From Sedimentisphaerales bacterium (lineage in GTDB: Bacteria; Planctomycetota; Phycisphaerae; Sedimentisphaerales; Anaerobacaceae), in assembly GCA_016927855.1 (NCBI GenBank), contig JAFGLV010000062.1:1-64000 (forward strand): a stretch of 64,000 nucleotides of DNA, given 5' to 3'. This document shows, one piece after another, positions 18,543-27,608 of this stretch. Position 1 is the first letter of the stretch. Every line of letters starts with the position of its first letter. Position numbers and translations under genes: made by a program. Under the pieces are notes generated by a model, which saw nothing but the letters and a program-made list of their open reading frames with translations, did not search any database and had not been told where the DNA came from.

Positions 18543-19436
18543 ATGGCACGTTCAAGCACACACACCCGAACCGCTCTGACGCTGATCGTTTCCGCCGGCC
18601 TGGTCGCCTTCGTGTGGACCTGGATGACGACGGAGGCGAACACCGCGATCGCACAGGAATCGGCCGGACCGAATGTCGAGGCGCTGCGCGCCGGCAAGAA
18701 CCTCATGCCGACCCAGGTCTACACTGCCGAGCAGGACCAGGAAATCCTCAAGCTGTTCGAAGGCTTGCGCGTCGCCGATGTCTCCGACGGGATGGACAAG
18801 GTCGGTTTGACCAACACCGGTCTGATGTCGCCGGAGATTCACGCCCTTTGGAAAGACACCGAGCACTTTGCGCACCGTTTCATTGGGATCGCCGTGACGG
18901 CGCGCTACGTGCCGACGAACCGTCCGCCGGCAACCGCGATGGGAACCGAAGCGTTCGACCAGTGGGTCAGCAACTGGTATAACGAGATATCGACCGAGCC
19001 ATTCGTGTCGCTGATTCGTAAGGGTACGGCGCTGGTGCTCGATGAGGCGCCGGATTCCGACGTCGGGAGCATCGGGTCGAACAACATCATGTCATGGCGC
19101 GCACGAGGCTGTGTGGGCGTGGTCACGAACGCGACCGCCCGCGACACCGACGAAATCATCACCGAGAAGGTCCCGCTGTATTTTCGCCGGCCGGGACGCG
19201 GCATCCGGCCGGGCCGCAACGAGATCGAATCGGTGAATCGTCCCATCGAGTGCGGCGGCGTCCTCGTGATGCCGGGTGACGTCATCGTCGCCGACGGCGA
19301 CGGCGTGATCGTCGTCCCGCGCGCCAAAGCCAAAGAGGTCGCCGCCCACGCCCAAGCCGTCATCGAAGGCGACAAAGCCGGCCGCCGCGGCCTTTACCAA
19401 CAACTCGGCCTACCCGAAGACGACTCCGTCAGGTGA
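18543..19436 (+). CDS. Exported RraA-family protein
   Basis: The C-terminal ~230 residues follow the RraA/HMG-aldolase-like fold (formerly annotated as a menaquinone methyltransferase): LRVADVSDGMDKVG, VGSIGSNNIMSWRARGCVGVVTNATARDTDEI, then VMPGDVIVADGDGVIVVPR. In this family the GSNN...RG...D region binds divalent metal and substrate. Known members are cytoplasmic RNase E regulators or 4-hydroxy-4-methyl-2-oxoglutarate/oxaloacetate lyases. Here residues 1-40 form a signal peptide or anchor (TALTLIVSAGLVAFVWTWM...IAQ), implying an extracytoplasmic location, which is unusual. AAGGAGG precedes ATG 18543 at good spacing. The gene stands alone, its stop four bases from the convergent protease gene. 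Confidence 0.85.
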   Translation: MARSSTHTRTALTLIVSAGLVAFVWTWMTTEANTAIAQESAGPNVEALRAGKNLMPTQVYTAEQDQEILKLFEGLRVADVSDGMDKVGLTNTGLMSPEIHALWKDTEHFAHRFIGIAVTARYVPTNRPPATAMGTEAFDQWVSNWYNEISTEPFVSLIRKGTALVLDEAPDSDVGSIGSNNIMSWRARGCVGVVTNATARDTDEIITEKVPLYFRRPGRGIRPGRNEIESVNRPIECGGVLVMPGDVIVADGDGVIVVPRAKAKEVAAHAQAVIEGDKAGRRGLYQQLGLPEDDSVR

Positions 19437-19440
19437 TTCG

Positions 19441-19797
19441 CTACATCAAGAGCATGGGTAGCGGTTTGACTTCTCTGCGGATAGGATCGAGAATCATGCC
19501 CAAGGCCTCCAGGGTCGTGGCGCCCAGCAGGAACACGTCCTCGTCCCCGAACACGACGGGCGCGGCTCCGACTTGGCCCTCATACTTGAAGTAGGCGTCG
19601 CCAACGGCTTTCTTGATGACCTCTCCGTTGGCCAGAATGAACTCTCGGAAGGAGGTGGACTTGATCCCCAGCTTCTTCAGGATGCTCGCAGGCACAACGG
19701 AACAAACGGCGCCCGAATCCACGAGGAATTCGCATCCGCGCGATTTCCTGGGCTGCTCGGGATTTATCACTTTGGCTTTGAGAAACGTAACGCTCAT
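19441..19797 (-). CDS. Retropepsin-like clan AA aspartic protease
   Basis: A 118-residue single-domain protein with the retroviral-type protease signature: the active-site loop FLVDSGAVCSVVP (DSGA) and the second hydrophobic-glycine block LLGATTLEALGMILDP near the C-terminus. Proteins of this size are expected to be active as homodimers with one Asp from each subunit. It has no signal peptide, so it should be cytoplasmic. Substrates of bacterial members are mostly unknown. It is convergent with, and four bases from, the exported RraA-like gene, with no partner gene on its own strand. Confidence 0.85.
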   Translation of the reverse strand: MSVTFLKAKVINPEQPRKSRGCEFLVDSGAVCSVVPASILKKLGIKSTSFREFILANGEVIKKAVGDAYFKYEGQVGAAPVVFGDEDVFLLGATTLEALGMILDPIRREVKPLPMLLM

Positions 19798-20050
19798 GCG
19801 GGTTTCCTTCCGTTCGGCTGTGCCGGATCATTCCTCGCCGGGCCAACGCCGTCCCGTCGGCGACCAAGCCGTAGCGCGACGTCGCGCTTTCGTCCAATAC
19901 CGTCAGGTTACACGCTCGGCTGCGAAGAAGCAAGAGGGCTTGTAATCGAGGCATGAATATGATCTGATGTGTTCGCCACCGCACCGCCGGTCAATCTGGG
20001 GACGGGGCCTCGGGTGGTGCCAAGACAGTGTCTGTTGAGGAGAGCGCGCT

Positions 20051-21544
20051 ATGAAGAATCGCAAGCCGTTATGGATTGCTATCGTCGCTGTTGCCGCGGT
20101 AGCTCTTGGTGCGGACGCCCAAGAGAAGTATGAGCCTACCTGGGAGTCGCTGTCGAAGGTCAACGTGGCGCCCCAGTGGTTTCGGGACGCGAAGTTCGGC
20201 ATCTATTTTCACTGGGGGACCTACAGCGTGCCGGCCTTTGGCAGCGAGTGGTATCCGCGCAATATGTACAACGTCGAGGGCCGGGAATACCGTCACCACG
20301 TCGAGACGTGGGGCGAGCCGAATGCGTTCGGCTATCCGGATTTCGTGCCGATGTTTAAGGCCGAGAAGTTCAACGCGGACGAATGGGTCGAGCTGTTCGT
20401 CCAGGCGGGCGCGCGCTTCGCGGGACCGGTGGCGGAGCATCACGACGGCTGGTCGATGTGGGCCAGCAAGCTGACACCCTGGAACGCAGCCGAGCGTGGG
20501 CCCCAGCGGGACCTTACCGGCGAGCTGGCCGCGGCGGTCCGCAAGCGTGGGCTCAAGTTCATCACGACCTTCCACCACGCGCGGAACAACCTGTGGGAGA
20601 AGCCCGGCCGGGACGGGCAACTCCGCTGGACTGGTCATTATGAATTCGTCAAGCGGTACTTCCCCTCCCTGCTGGAGGACCCCGAACGCGCGATCATGTA
20701 CGGCTACATGCCGCGCGAGAAGTTCCTGACGATGTGGCTGGGCAAGCTCCAGGAGGTCATCGACAACTACCAGCCCGACATCATGTGGTTCGATTCCTGG
20801 CTCGACGAGATCCCCGAATCCCTGCGCCAGGAATACGTCGCCTACTACTACAACCAGGCCACTCGCTGGGGCAAGGAGGTCGTGGTCACGCGCAAGCAGA
20901 ACGACCTGCCGCTGTCGGTGAGCATTGAGGACATCGAGAAGGGTCGGTCCGACCGTCTGACCGAAAACGTCTGGCTGACCGACGACACGATCAGCGTGGG
21001 CAGTTGGTGCTACACCCAGGATCTGCGGATCAAGCCGACGTCGGTCGTGTTGCACAGCCTGATCGACATCATCAGCAAGAACGGCGTCCTGCTGCTGAAC
21101 ATCTCACCGATGGCCGACGGCACGATCCCCGACAACCAGGAGCAGGTGCTTCTGGAGATGGGCGAGTGGCTCAGGCTCAACGGCGAAGCGGTGTACGGCA
21201 CCCGGCCCTGGAAGGTCTATGGCGAGGGCCCGTCGCAGGGCCGGGCCGGACAGTTCGGCGGCGTCACCGACCCAAGAGGCGGCTACAAGCCTCAGGACGT
21301 GCGCTTCACCACGAAAGGCGAGACGCTCTATGCTATCAGTCTCGGCTGGCCGGACGCGACGTTGACGATCGAGAGCCTCAAGGCCGGCTCGCCGCACTAC
21401 CCAAGCGAGATCGGCTCGGTCGAGCTGATCGGCACCGACGCCAGGCTCGCCTGGACACGCACCGCCGACGGTCTGACGATCGCGATGCCGCCGGAGAAAC
21501 CCTGCGACTACGCCGTCGTGTTCAAGATTCTGCCCAAAAAGTAG
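20051..21544 (+). CDS. Secreted GH29 alpha-L-fucosidase
   Basis: A 497-residue glycoside hydrolase family 29 enzyme releasing alpha-linked L-fucose from glycans. The signal peptide spans residues 1-23 (IAIVAVAAVALGADA). The catalytic domain shows FGIYFHWGTYSVPAFGSEWY, the substrate-binding EHHDGWSMWASK (130-140) and the nucleophile Asp248 in IMWFDSW. The C-terminal part (from about residue 400) is the usual beta-sandwich. GAGGAGAG lies upstream of ATG 20051. It is followed on the same strand by an exported protein of unknown role after 95 bases. Its secretion suggests use of algal or mucin-type fucosylated polymers. Confidence 0.93.
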   Translation: MKNRKPLWIAIVAVAAVALGADAQEKYEPTWESLSKVNVAPQWFRDAKFGIYFHWGTYSVPAFGSEWYPRNMYNVEGREYRHHVETWGEPNAFGYPDFVPMFKAEKFNADEWVELFVQAGARFAGPVAEHHDGWSMWASKLTPWNAAERGPQRDLTGELAAAVRKRGLKFITTFHHARNNLWEKPGRDGQLRWTGHYEFVKRYFPSLLEDPERAIMYGYMPREKFLTMWLGKLQEVIDNYQPDIMWFDSWLDEIPESLRQEYVAYYYNQATRWGKEVVVTRKQNDLPLSVSIEDIEKGRSDRLTENVWLTDDTISVGSWCYTQDLRIKPTSVVLHSLIDIISKNGVLLLNISPMADGTIPDNQEQVLLEMGEWLRLNGEAVYGTRPWKVYGEGPSQGRAGQFGGVTDPRGGYKPQDVRFTTKGETLYAISLGWPDATLTIESLKAGSPHYPSEIGSVELIGTDARLAWTRTADGLTIAMPPEKPCDYAVVFKILPKK

Positions 21545-21639
21545 TTGGTGTTCTCCTGCGGCCACCGTCATATAAAGTGGATGGCTGTGCGATGGCCCTC
21601 TTCGGGCGACCCTGGTACTGCATGCGGAGGTATTGTGCT

Positions 21640-23445
21640 ATGTCGGGTCGTGGTTTAGCCTGGGTGTTGTGTGGCGTTCTTCTTTCCACCTCGATGCCCG
21701 CGGCGGAGTTCTACCATGGTCGGAAGACGCCCATACCCGAGAACGCCCGGGTCGTCCTGTCTACCGGCAAGGACGAGTACTTCCTGGGTGAGAATATCCT
21801 CGTCCATTTCAAGTTGGAGAATACCGGTGGGCCGGCCTTCGAGGCGGAGTTCGGCGGCGACTACCGAGCAGCCCCTCGCCATTTGAGGTTCGTCGTGAGC
21901 GGCATCGACGCCTCCGGCCGGCCGGTTGCCGATCCGTGCCCCAACAGCATGTGCATGGGAGGTCTGGGCGGTCCGCGCCCCATTACGCCGGAAAAGCCAT
22001 ACTATCAGTCTTTGCCGATTTTGCGTTACCTTCTGTTCGAAGAGCCGGGCACTTACATCGTGACGATGCACCACGACTGTGGATGGGAGGAAACGGATGG
22101 CAGGAAGTATCCGGAGGCGAGGATCACTCTGCGTTTGAAGCATCCGTCCCCGGTGCAAGCGAGCGAGCTGGTGGAGGTCTGGCTGGCCGAACCACCCTAT
22201 CTGGGAACCGTTTCCGGGAAGAAGAGCGATCCCTACGCGGATTTCAGCGTGATTCGGTGTGCTGCGTACCTGGAACCTCTGGCTCGACACGCCGCCGAGG
22301 GTAGCGAGAACGCTGTGGTCGGTGTCGGTAGCATTGCAACCCCGGAGGCGACGTGCGTGCTGGTCGACCTGCTCGACACCGCCGACGACGAATTCCGTGC
22401 GAACGTCTGCAGGCAGCTCGGCGCCCGCCTGCCCGATCCTTATCTGGAGGGCCTGCTGGGCAAGCGCAATCCGTTCGAGGATGACAGGAATGCGGTCCGC
22501 CGGCGGTTGATCGAACGATCCTGGCGGCCTGAGTTTACCGATGAGATCAGAGAGCATGCGGCGCGTTTTCTGGCCGATGAGCGTAAGGAATGGGTCGCGA
22601 CCGGCGCCTTCTTCATGGAATGCGTCGGTCAGCCTTCGGACGCGGTCTTGGTCGAACAGGCGCTGGATCGCGAAGTGCATCGGACCTTGACGCTCGAATT
22701 CGAGACGCGGCTGTACCCCAGGCCGCGCGGCGCCTGCCAGGAACTGCTGCGGGCCGCCCAAGTCCTGCTCGCGCGCGGCGCGCCGGCTCCCACCCGCCCC
22801 GTCTCGGATGGACAGTCAATGTTCTTTCTCTTGGCTCTGAAAGAGAACGAGACGTTCCGCCCGGATGGTTGGCGCGAAATGTGCGACCGGCTGCTTCGTA
22901 GCGACATCCCCTACGTCCAGGAACAGACGCTCATCGCACTACCGGCTCCGATGCCGCAACCGCTACGCAAGCACTTGGCGCCAATTCTGGCCTCCGGCGA
23001 CATCGATGCATCCATCGAGGCCTGCCGGATCATCGGGCGCGACAAGCTGATCGACCAGAAGGATGGGGTTCTCAAGGTCTGCCAGACCGCCAAGGAAGAC
23101 TGGCTGTTTCGCGCCGCCGGCAACGCCCTGCACGCCCTGGGCGCCGACTACGAACGCCTGGAGATTCTCGTGGCGCGGCTCGACGAGCCCGGCCTGCTGT
23201 TCGACTGTCTCGACAGCCTCAAACCGATCATGTTCGACAACACCGGTGGTGGAGGCTCCAGCCGCAATATCGACCTGGAGGCCGAAGCCAGGAGAATCAA
23301 GCCCAAGTGGCAGGCTTTCATCCACGACCACGAAGCCTACCTGCGAGCCGGCGGCAAATTCACTTTGCCCGATCCGAACGTTCCGGCCGAGATGTTTCCC
23401 GAGCAGTACTCCATCACGCTCAAGGATGGCACGCGCTGGCCGTAG
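21640..23445 (+). CDS. Exported protein of unknown function, HEAT-like C-terminal region
   Basis: A 601-residue protein. ATG 21640 is chosen because GGAGG lies nine bases upstream and a clear signal peptide follows directly (GLAWVLCGVLLSTSMPAA); the frame is open further upstream, but only as a shadow of the fucosidase gene. Residues about 30-190 look like a beta-sandwich (FLGENILVHFKLENTG, ILRYLLFEEPGTYIVTMHH), of the type seen in planctomycete surface proteins. Residues 200-560 are helical with repeated short-helix spacing suggestive of HEAT or armadillo-like repeats (LLDTADDEFRANVCRQLGARL, in part). No catalytic motif is recognised. Confidence 0.8.
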   Translation: MSGRGLAWVLCGVLLSTSMPAAEFYHGRKTPIPENARVVLSTGKDEYFLGENILVHFKLENTGGPAFEAEFGGDYRAAPRHLRFVVSGIDASGRPVADPCPNSMCMGGLGGPRPITPEKPYYQSLPILRYLLFEEPGTYIVTMHHDCGWEETDGRKYPEARITLRLKHPSPVQASELVEVWLAEPPYLGTVSGKKSDPYADFSVIRCAAYLEPLARHAAEGSENAVVGVGSIATPEATCVLVDLLDTADDEFRANVCRQLGARLPDPYLEGLLGKRNPFEDDRNAVRRRLIERSWRPEFTDEIREHAARFLADERKEWVATGAFFMECVGQPSDAVLVEQALDREVHRTLTLEFETRLYPRPRGACQELLRAAQVLLARGAPAPTRPVSDGQSMFFLLALKENETFRPDGWREMCDRLLRSDIPYVQEQTLIALPAPMPQPLRKHLAPILASGDIDASIEACRIIGRDKLIDQKDGVLKVCQTAKEDWLFRAAGNALHALGADYERLEILVARLDEPGLLFDCLDSLKPIMFDNTGGGGSSRNIDLEAEARRIKPKWQAFIHDHEAYLRAGGKFTLPDPNVPAEMFPEQYSITLKDGTRWP

Positions 23446-23453
23446 TGCTCTGC

Positions 23454-23482
23454 GTGACCCGGCCGTGCAACTGTGCTATAAT
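23454..23482 (+). promoter_or_regulatory. Sigma-70-type promoter of the SGNH/TPR gene
   Basis: GTGACC (23454-23459, four of six -35 positions) and a perfect TATAAT (23477-23482) are separated by 17 bp. Transcription would begin at about 23489, exactly on the first ATG of the following frame, so that ATG would be leaderless, while the second ATG (23528) would have a normal leader. Confidence 0.6.
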
Positions 23483-23527
23483 CGGCTCATGCAGAAACGA
23501 CAGGCAACTTCACGCGCTAAGGGCCGC

Positions 23528-25741
23528 ATGAGCAGCAAACGCGAGGCAAAGCGTCACAGCCGCCCTTCCGCTGCGGATAAGCCGGCGCCGCGGACCACAC
23601 AGACAATCCCTGCCAAACCGACAGGCTGGCGTCTGTGGGTGTTCCGCGCGATCGCCCTTCTCGTGGTGCCGGCGGTGTTTTTCGGGGCCGTGGAGGTGGG
23701 GCTGCGTCTGTTCGGCTATGGGCACCCGGCCGGACCGTTCATCAAGGTAAAGCTGGACGGCCAGACGTGCTACGGCGACAACACCGAATACAGTCAGCGG
23801 TTCTTCCCCCGTCATCTGGCCCGCGAGGCGATGCCTTACCTTTTCCCAGCCGACAAACCTGAGAGCACTTGCCGGATATTCGTACTCGGCGCTTCGGCGG
23901 CGATGGGGGTCCCGGAGCCGGCTTTCTCCTTCGCGCGGATGCTGCGGCTGATGCTGGTGCAGCAATACCCCGGCGTGGATTTCGAGGTCATCAATACCGG
24001 AATGGCCGCGATCAACTCTCACGCTGTCCTGCCCATCGCGCGAGAGGCAGCCAAGCACGACCCCGATGTGTTTCTCGTCTACCTGGGCAACAACGAAGTG
24101 ACGGGACCCTACGGCGCCGGAACCGTCTTCGCTCCGCTCTCCGGCAATCTGTCGGTCATCCGGGCGGCGATTGCCTTCAAAGGCACGCGTCTCGGACAAC
24201 TGCTGACCAACACGCTCGCCTCGATCGGCGCCGGCGCCAGCGCGCCGCAGATGTGGCGCGGCCTGGAGATGTTCCTAGACAAGCAGGTCCGTGCCGACGA
24301 TCCCGGTTTGCAGGACGTCTACCAGCACTTCGAGGCGAACTTGAATGACATCGTCGCGGCCGGGCATAAAGGCGGAGCGAAGGTGGTCCTGTGTACCGTC
24401 GCGGCCAATCTGAAGGACTGCCCACCCTTCGGTTCGCTGCACCGCGCCGACCTGACCGAAGATCAGAAGCATCGCTGGGAAGAGATCTACCAGCAGGGTG
24501 TCGAGCACGAGCAGGCCGGACGCTGGGCCCAGGCGGTTGAGCGGTACTTGGCGGCTGGCCAGATCGACGACTCTTACGCCGACTTGCAGTTTCGCCTGGG
24601 CCGATGCTATTGGGCGATGAACGAATTCGACCAGGCTGCCGACAGGTACGTCAAGGCACGGCGCTTCGATACGCTTCGCTTTCGTGCCGACGAACGCATC
24701 AACGACATCATCCGCGCGATGGCGGGCGATACCGGCCAGGCAGTGACTTTGTTCGATACAGATGAAATGCTCGGCCGGCACAGTGACCACAACGTACCGG
24801 GCGCGAAGCTGTTCTACGAGCATGTCCACATGAACTTCACCGGCAGCTACTGGGTCGCTCGACTGCTCTTTGATCACATGGTGAACCAAGACGTGCTTCC
24901 GGAGCGGATCGCGCGAATGCAATCGAGCACACCGACGCCGCTAACCGAAGCCGAGTGTGCACGACGCCTGGCGTTCACCGAGTTGGACCGTTACCAGGTC
25001 GCCGAGAAGGTCCTCAGCGGCTTCATCAGGCGACCGCCTTTCAGCAACCAGCTCTACCACGACGAGCAGGTGACGCGGATGGAGCAGGACGTGGCCGCGA
25101 TGAAGGCGGGCCTGACCGCGGAGGCGATGAAAGAGGTCGGCGAGCAGCATCGCTGGGCGGTCGAGAACGACCAGAGCGACTGGCTGCTGCACTTCAAGTT
25201 CGGTCAGTTCCTGAGCGAGCACGCCAGAGACTACCGCGCCGCAACCGAACAGTTTCGCTGGGTCCAGAGCCGTCTACCTCATTCCTGGCTGGGACATAAC
25301 GGCTTCGGTATGATGCGCTACGCACTCGGCGACCTCGACGCGGCGATTGCGGCGTTTCGCACGACCATCCGCCTCAAGCCCACCTCCGGCGCCACCCATT
25401 TCTATCTGGCCGAGGCCCTGCAGAAGAAAGGGCGGACGGACGAAGCGATCCGTCACTATAGAGAGGCCATTCAATGGGAGAGGGACTGCATTCCCGCCTA
25501 CAACAACCTGGCACGCATCTACTCCGAGCGGGGCAAGCTCGACCAGGCGGTCGCGGTCTGCCGCCGAGGCGTGGTTTTCTGTCCCGATAGCGCCACCCTG
25601 CACGGTACGCTCGGCACGTTGCTGGCTCGTCAGGGACACAGAGACGAGGCGCTGAGGGAACTGCGTACCGCGCTTCAGCTCGACCCGAATTCCGCGGCGA
25701 TCCGCTCGTCATTGCAGGTGCTCCTCGGTGGACGCGGCTGA
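23528..25741 (+). CDS. Membrane-anchored SGNH-hydrolase-like protein with TPR repeats
   Basis: A 737-residue product if started at ATG 23528, where AAGGG lies five bases upstream; an ATG at 23489 would add 13 residues but no leader. After a basic N-terminus, one hydrophobic helix (about residues 36-57) anchors it. Residues about 95-440 resemble the SGNH/GDSL esterase fold: FVLGASAAMG at block I (Ala in place of the usual Asp of GDS), NTGMAAINS, YLGNNE (GxN block) and a late HVHMNFTG segment. TPR-like repeats occur within it (about 310-370) and at the C-terminus (DLDAAIAAFRTTIRLKP and the next three units to the end). It may act on envelope polysaccharide acyl groups; the substrate is not evident. 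Confidence 0.8.
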   Translation: MSSKREAKRHSRPSAADKPAPRTTQTIPAKPTGWRLWVFRAIALLVVPAVFFGAVEVGLRLFGYGHPAGPFIKVKLDGQTCYGDNTEYSQRFFPRHLAREAMPYLFPADKPESTCRIFVLGASAAMGVPEPAFSFARMLRLMLVQQYPGVDFEVINTGMAAINSHAVLPIAREAAKHDPDVFLVYLGNNEVTGPYGAGTVFAPLSGNLSVIRAAIAFKGTRLGQLLTNTLASIGAGASAPQMWRGLEMFLDKQVRADDPGLQDVYQHFEANLNDIVAAGHKGGAKVVLCTVAANLKDCPPFGSLHRADLTEDQKHRWEEIYQQGVEHEQAGRWAQAVERYLAAGQIDDSYADLQFRLGRCYWAMNEFDQAADRYVKARRFDTLRFRADERINDIIRAMAGDTGQAVTLFDTDEMLGRHSDHNVPGAKLFYEHVHMNFTGSYWVARLLFDHMVNQDVLPERIARMQSSTPTPLTEAECARRLAFTELDRYQVAEKVLSGFIRRPPFSNQLYHDEQVTRMEQDVAAMKAGLTAEAMKEVGEQHRWAVENDQSDWLLHFKFGQFLSEHARDYRAATEQFRWVQSRLPHSWLGHNGFGMMRYALGDLDAAIAAFRTTIRLKPTSGATHFYLAEALQKKGRTDEAIRHYREAIQWERDCIPAYNNLARIYSERGKLDQAVAVCRRGVVFCPDSATLHGTLGTLLARQGHRDEALRELRTALQLDPNSAAIRSSLQVLLGGRG

Positions 25742-25756
25742 TGACCGGCCGCGTCC

Positions 25757-25835
25757 GTAGATGCGTAGAAGCGTATATGCGTATATGCGTTGACCGGACC
25801 AACACTCCCGCGCTTTTACGCTTCTACGCTTCTAC
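25757..25835. repeat. Inverted pair of 8-bp tandem repeat blocks
   Basis: Four units TAGATGCG, TAGAAGCG, TATATGCG, TATATGCG (25758-25789) are followed 21 bases later by CGCTTTTA, CGCTTCTA, CGCTTCTA (25811-25834). The second block is the near reverse complement of the first three units, so 25757-25781 and 25811-25835 can form a 25-bp stem with a few mismatches. It lies just after the SGNH/TPR stop codon. No T tract follows it directly. Confidence 0.75.
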
Positions 25836-25935
25836 CGTCCCCCGTTTTGATTTGCGTTGTCCCGTGCAGCAGGTTATCTTCATCCGACTCGTATGTGACG
25901 AGCTTCGATCCAGGTGACTTTGAGGGCATCGCGCA

Positions 25936-27414
25936 ATGCCTCAAACGCGCGAACAGTGGCACAATCGAGCCAGTTTCATCATGGCGGCCATCGGCTCGGC
26001 CGTCGGTCTGGGCAACGTCTGGCGTTTTCCCTATGTCGCCTATACCAATGGCGGCGGCGCCTTCCTGATTCCCTACTTCGTGGCGCTCTTCACCGCCGGC
26101 ATTCCGATGCTGATCCTGGAGATGGGCCTGGGTCAGCGGATGCAGACCGGCGCGCCGCTATCGTTCGGGAGCATCCGCCCGCGACTGCAATGGTTCGGCT
26201 GGTGGGCGGCCGGGCTCAGCGCCGGAATCGTTATCTACTACTGCACGATCCTCGCCTGGTCGTGGGTCTATCTGTATCATTCGCTGGGCCTGGCTTGGGG
26301 CAGCCAGCCTGAGACGTTTTTCGAGCAGGAAGTCCTGCACAAATCGAGCGGGCCGGGCGAGATTGGCTGGCCGGTCCCGTCGCTGGTGGTCGGCATGGCG
26401 CTGACCTGGCTGGCGATCTACCTCATCCTACGCAAAGGCGTGCGCAGCGTCAGCAAGGTGGTCATGATAACCGTCCCGCTACCGATGGTGCTGCTGGCCA
26501 TCCTGCTGGTGCGCGGCCTGACGCTGCCTGGCGCGATGGATGGGATTCGCTACTACCTGACGCCTGATTTCGGGAAGCTGGGCGACCCGGAGATATGGCT
26601 GCGCGCGTATGGACAAATCTTCTTTTCGCTGAGCCTTGCTTCCGGCGTGATGATCGGCTACGGATCGTACCTGGGCAAGAAGGCGGAGATCACCAACAGC
26701 GCCCTGATAACCGGTCTGGCCAATTGCGGTACCAGCTTTTTCGCTGGTTTCGTCGTCTTCTCCATGCTGGGCTATCTGGCCCAGGTGCAGGGTCTGTCGG
26801 TCGAGGATGTCACGCAAAGTGGCACCGGGCTGGCGTTCGTGGCGTTCCCTACCGCGATCAGCCAGTTACCGGCACTCAACGCTCTCTTCGGCGTAGTTTT
26901 CTTCATCACGCTGCTGACCCTGGGCATCGATTCGGCCTTTGCTCTGCAGGAGGCTTTCACCACCGGGTTCGGCGACAAATGGCGGATTTCCTCCGAGAAG
27001 CTCGCGCGGGTCTTCGTTCTGGTCGCGTTTCCCGTTTCGCTGATCTTCGTCACGCGCGCTGGCTACTACTGGTTCGACATCGTGGACAAGTGGATCTGTG
27101 ATTTCGGCCTGGTCGTCTCGGGCCTGATCCAATGCTTGATCGTAGGCTTTCTTTATCCGGTGCACGAATTTCGAGAGTACCTGAACGCTGAGTCGGAGGT
27201 GCGGCTGGGACACTGGTGGGTTTGGGCGCTGCGGTATGTCACGCCCGTCGTTCTGACGGTGATTCTCATCGGCAACCTCGTCCAGGAGTTCAAGACCAGC
27301 TATGAGGGCTACCCGCGCTGGGCCACCACGCTCGGCGGCTGGGGGACACTGCTGTTCTGGCTGGTCCTCGGATACGTCTTGTGGAAACGTCCGGCGCAAC
27401 AAGACGAGGCCTGA
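25936..27414 (+). CDS. NSS-family sodium-dependent transporter
   Basis: A 492-residue neurotransmitter:sodium symporter (SNF/LeuT fold) that couples Na+ uptake to import of amino acids or related compounds. The signature begins at the N-terminus: AAIGSAVGLGNVWRFPY (helix 1, sodium and substrate site), then NGGGAFLIPYF (helix 2), SLASGVMIGYGSY (helix 6) and LTLGIDSAFALQEAF (helix 8). About twelve hydrophobic helices can be counted. The gene is followed after 12 bases by a 33-residue MetS-like subunit, as in bacterial MetPS methionine/alanine importers, so a neutral amino acid is the likely substrate. GAGGG lies ten bases upstream of ATG 25936. Confidence 0.93.
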   Translation: MPQTREQWHNRASFIMAAIGSAVGLGNVWRFPYVAYTNGGGAFLIPYFVALFTAGIPMLILEMGLGQRMQTGAPLSFGSIRPRLQWFGWWAAGLSAGIVIYYCTILAWSWVYLYHSLGLAWGSQPETFFEQEVLHKSSGPGEIGWPVPSLVVGMALTWLAIYLILRKGVRSVSKVVMITVPLPMVLLAILLVRGLTLPGAMDGIRYYLTPDFGKLGDPEIWLRAYGQIFFSLSLASGVMIGYGSYLGKKAEITNSALITGLANCGTSFFAGFVVFSMLGYLAQVQGLSVEDVTQSGTGLAFVAFPTAISQLPALNALFGVVFFITLLTLGIDSAFALQEAFTTGFGDKWRISSEKLARVFVLVAFPVSLIFVTRAGYYWFDIVDKWICDFGLVVSGLIQCLIVGFLYPVHEFREYLNAESEVRLGHWWVWALRYVTPVVLTVILIGNLVQEFKTSYEGYPRWATTLGGWGTLLFWLVLGYVLWKRPAQQDEA

Positions 27415-27426
27415 AGGAGAGACACA

Positions 27427-27528
27427 ATGCCGCTATCGGCGTGGATCATGTTCGTTTTCGGCTGCACCGTCCTGTACGGCGGCCTGGGGTACTGTATCGC
27501 GCTGGCCATTCGCAAGCGCAACAAATGA
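27427..27528 (+). CDS. MetS-like small subunit of the NSS transporter
   Basis: A 33-residue peptide with a single membrane helix (AWIMFVFGCTVLYGGLGYCIALAI) and a basic tail RKRNK. It begins 12 bases after the transporter stop with GGAGAG correctly spaced before ATG 27427. Size, topology (helix starting M..W, Gly-Gly in the middle, CI before a Lys/Arg end) and position match the MetS family, known to be required for the activity of the NSS transporter MetP in Corynebacterium. It is easily missed because of its length. Confidence 0.82.
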   Translation: MPLSAWIMFVFGCTVLYGGLGYCIALAIRKRNK

Positions 27529-27608
27529 CCCCAATGCCGGCATGGGCGTTGGCCCGCGTTGGCGAAAACAGTTGACGAGCGTGGTTATATCGGCTTGAAA
27601 TTGAGCGA

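Noticed and set aside
18082-18706. Two overlapping minus-strand frames of 190 and 99 codons
   Set aside because: They overlap the start of the RraA-like gene, have compositions unlike protein and lack ribosome sites.
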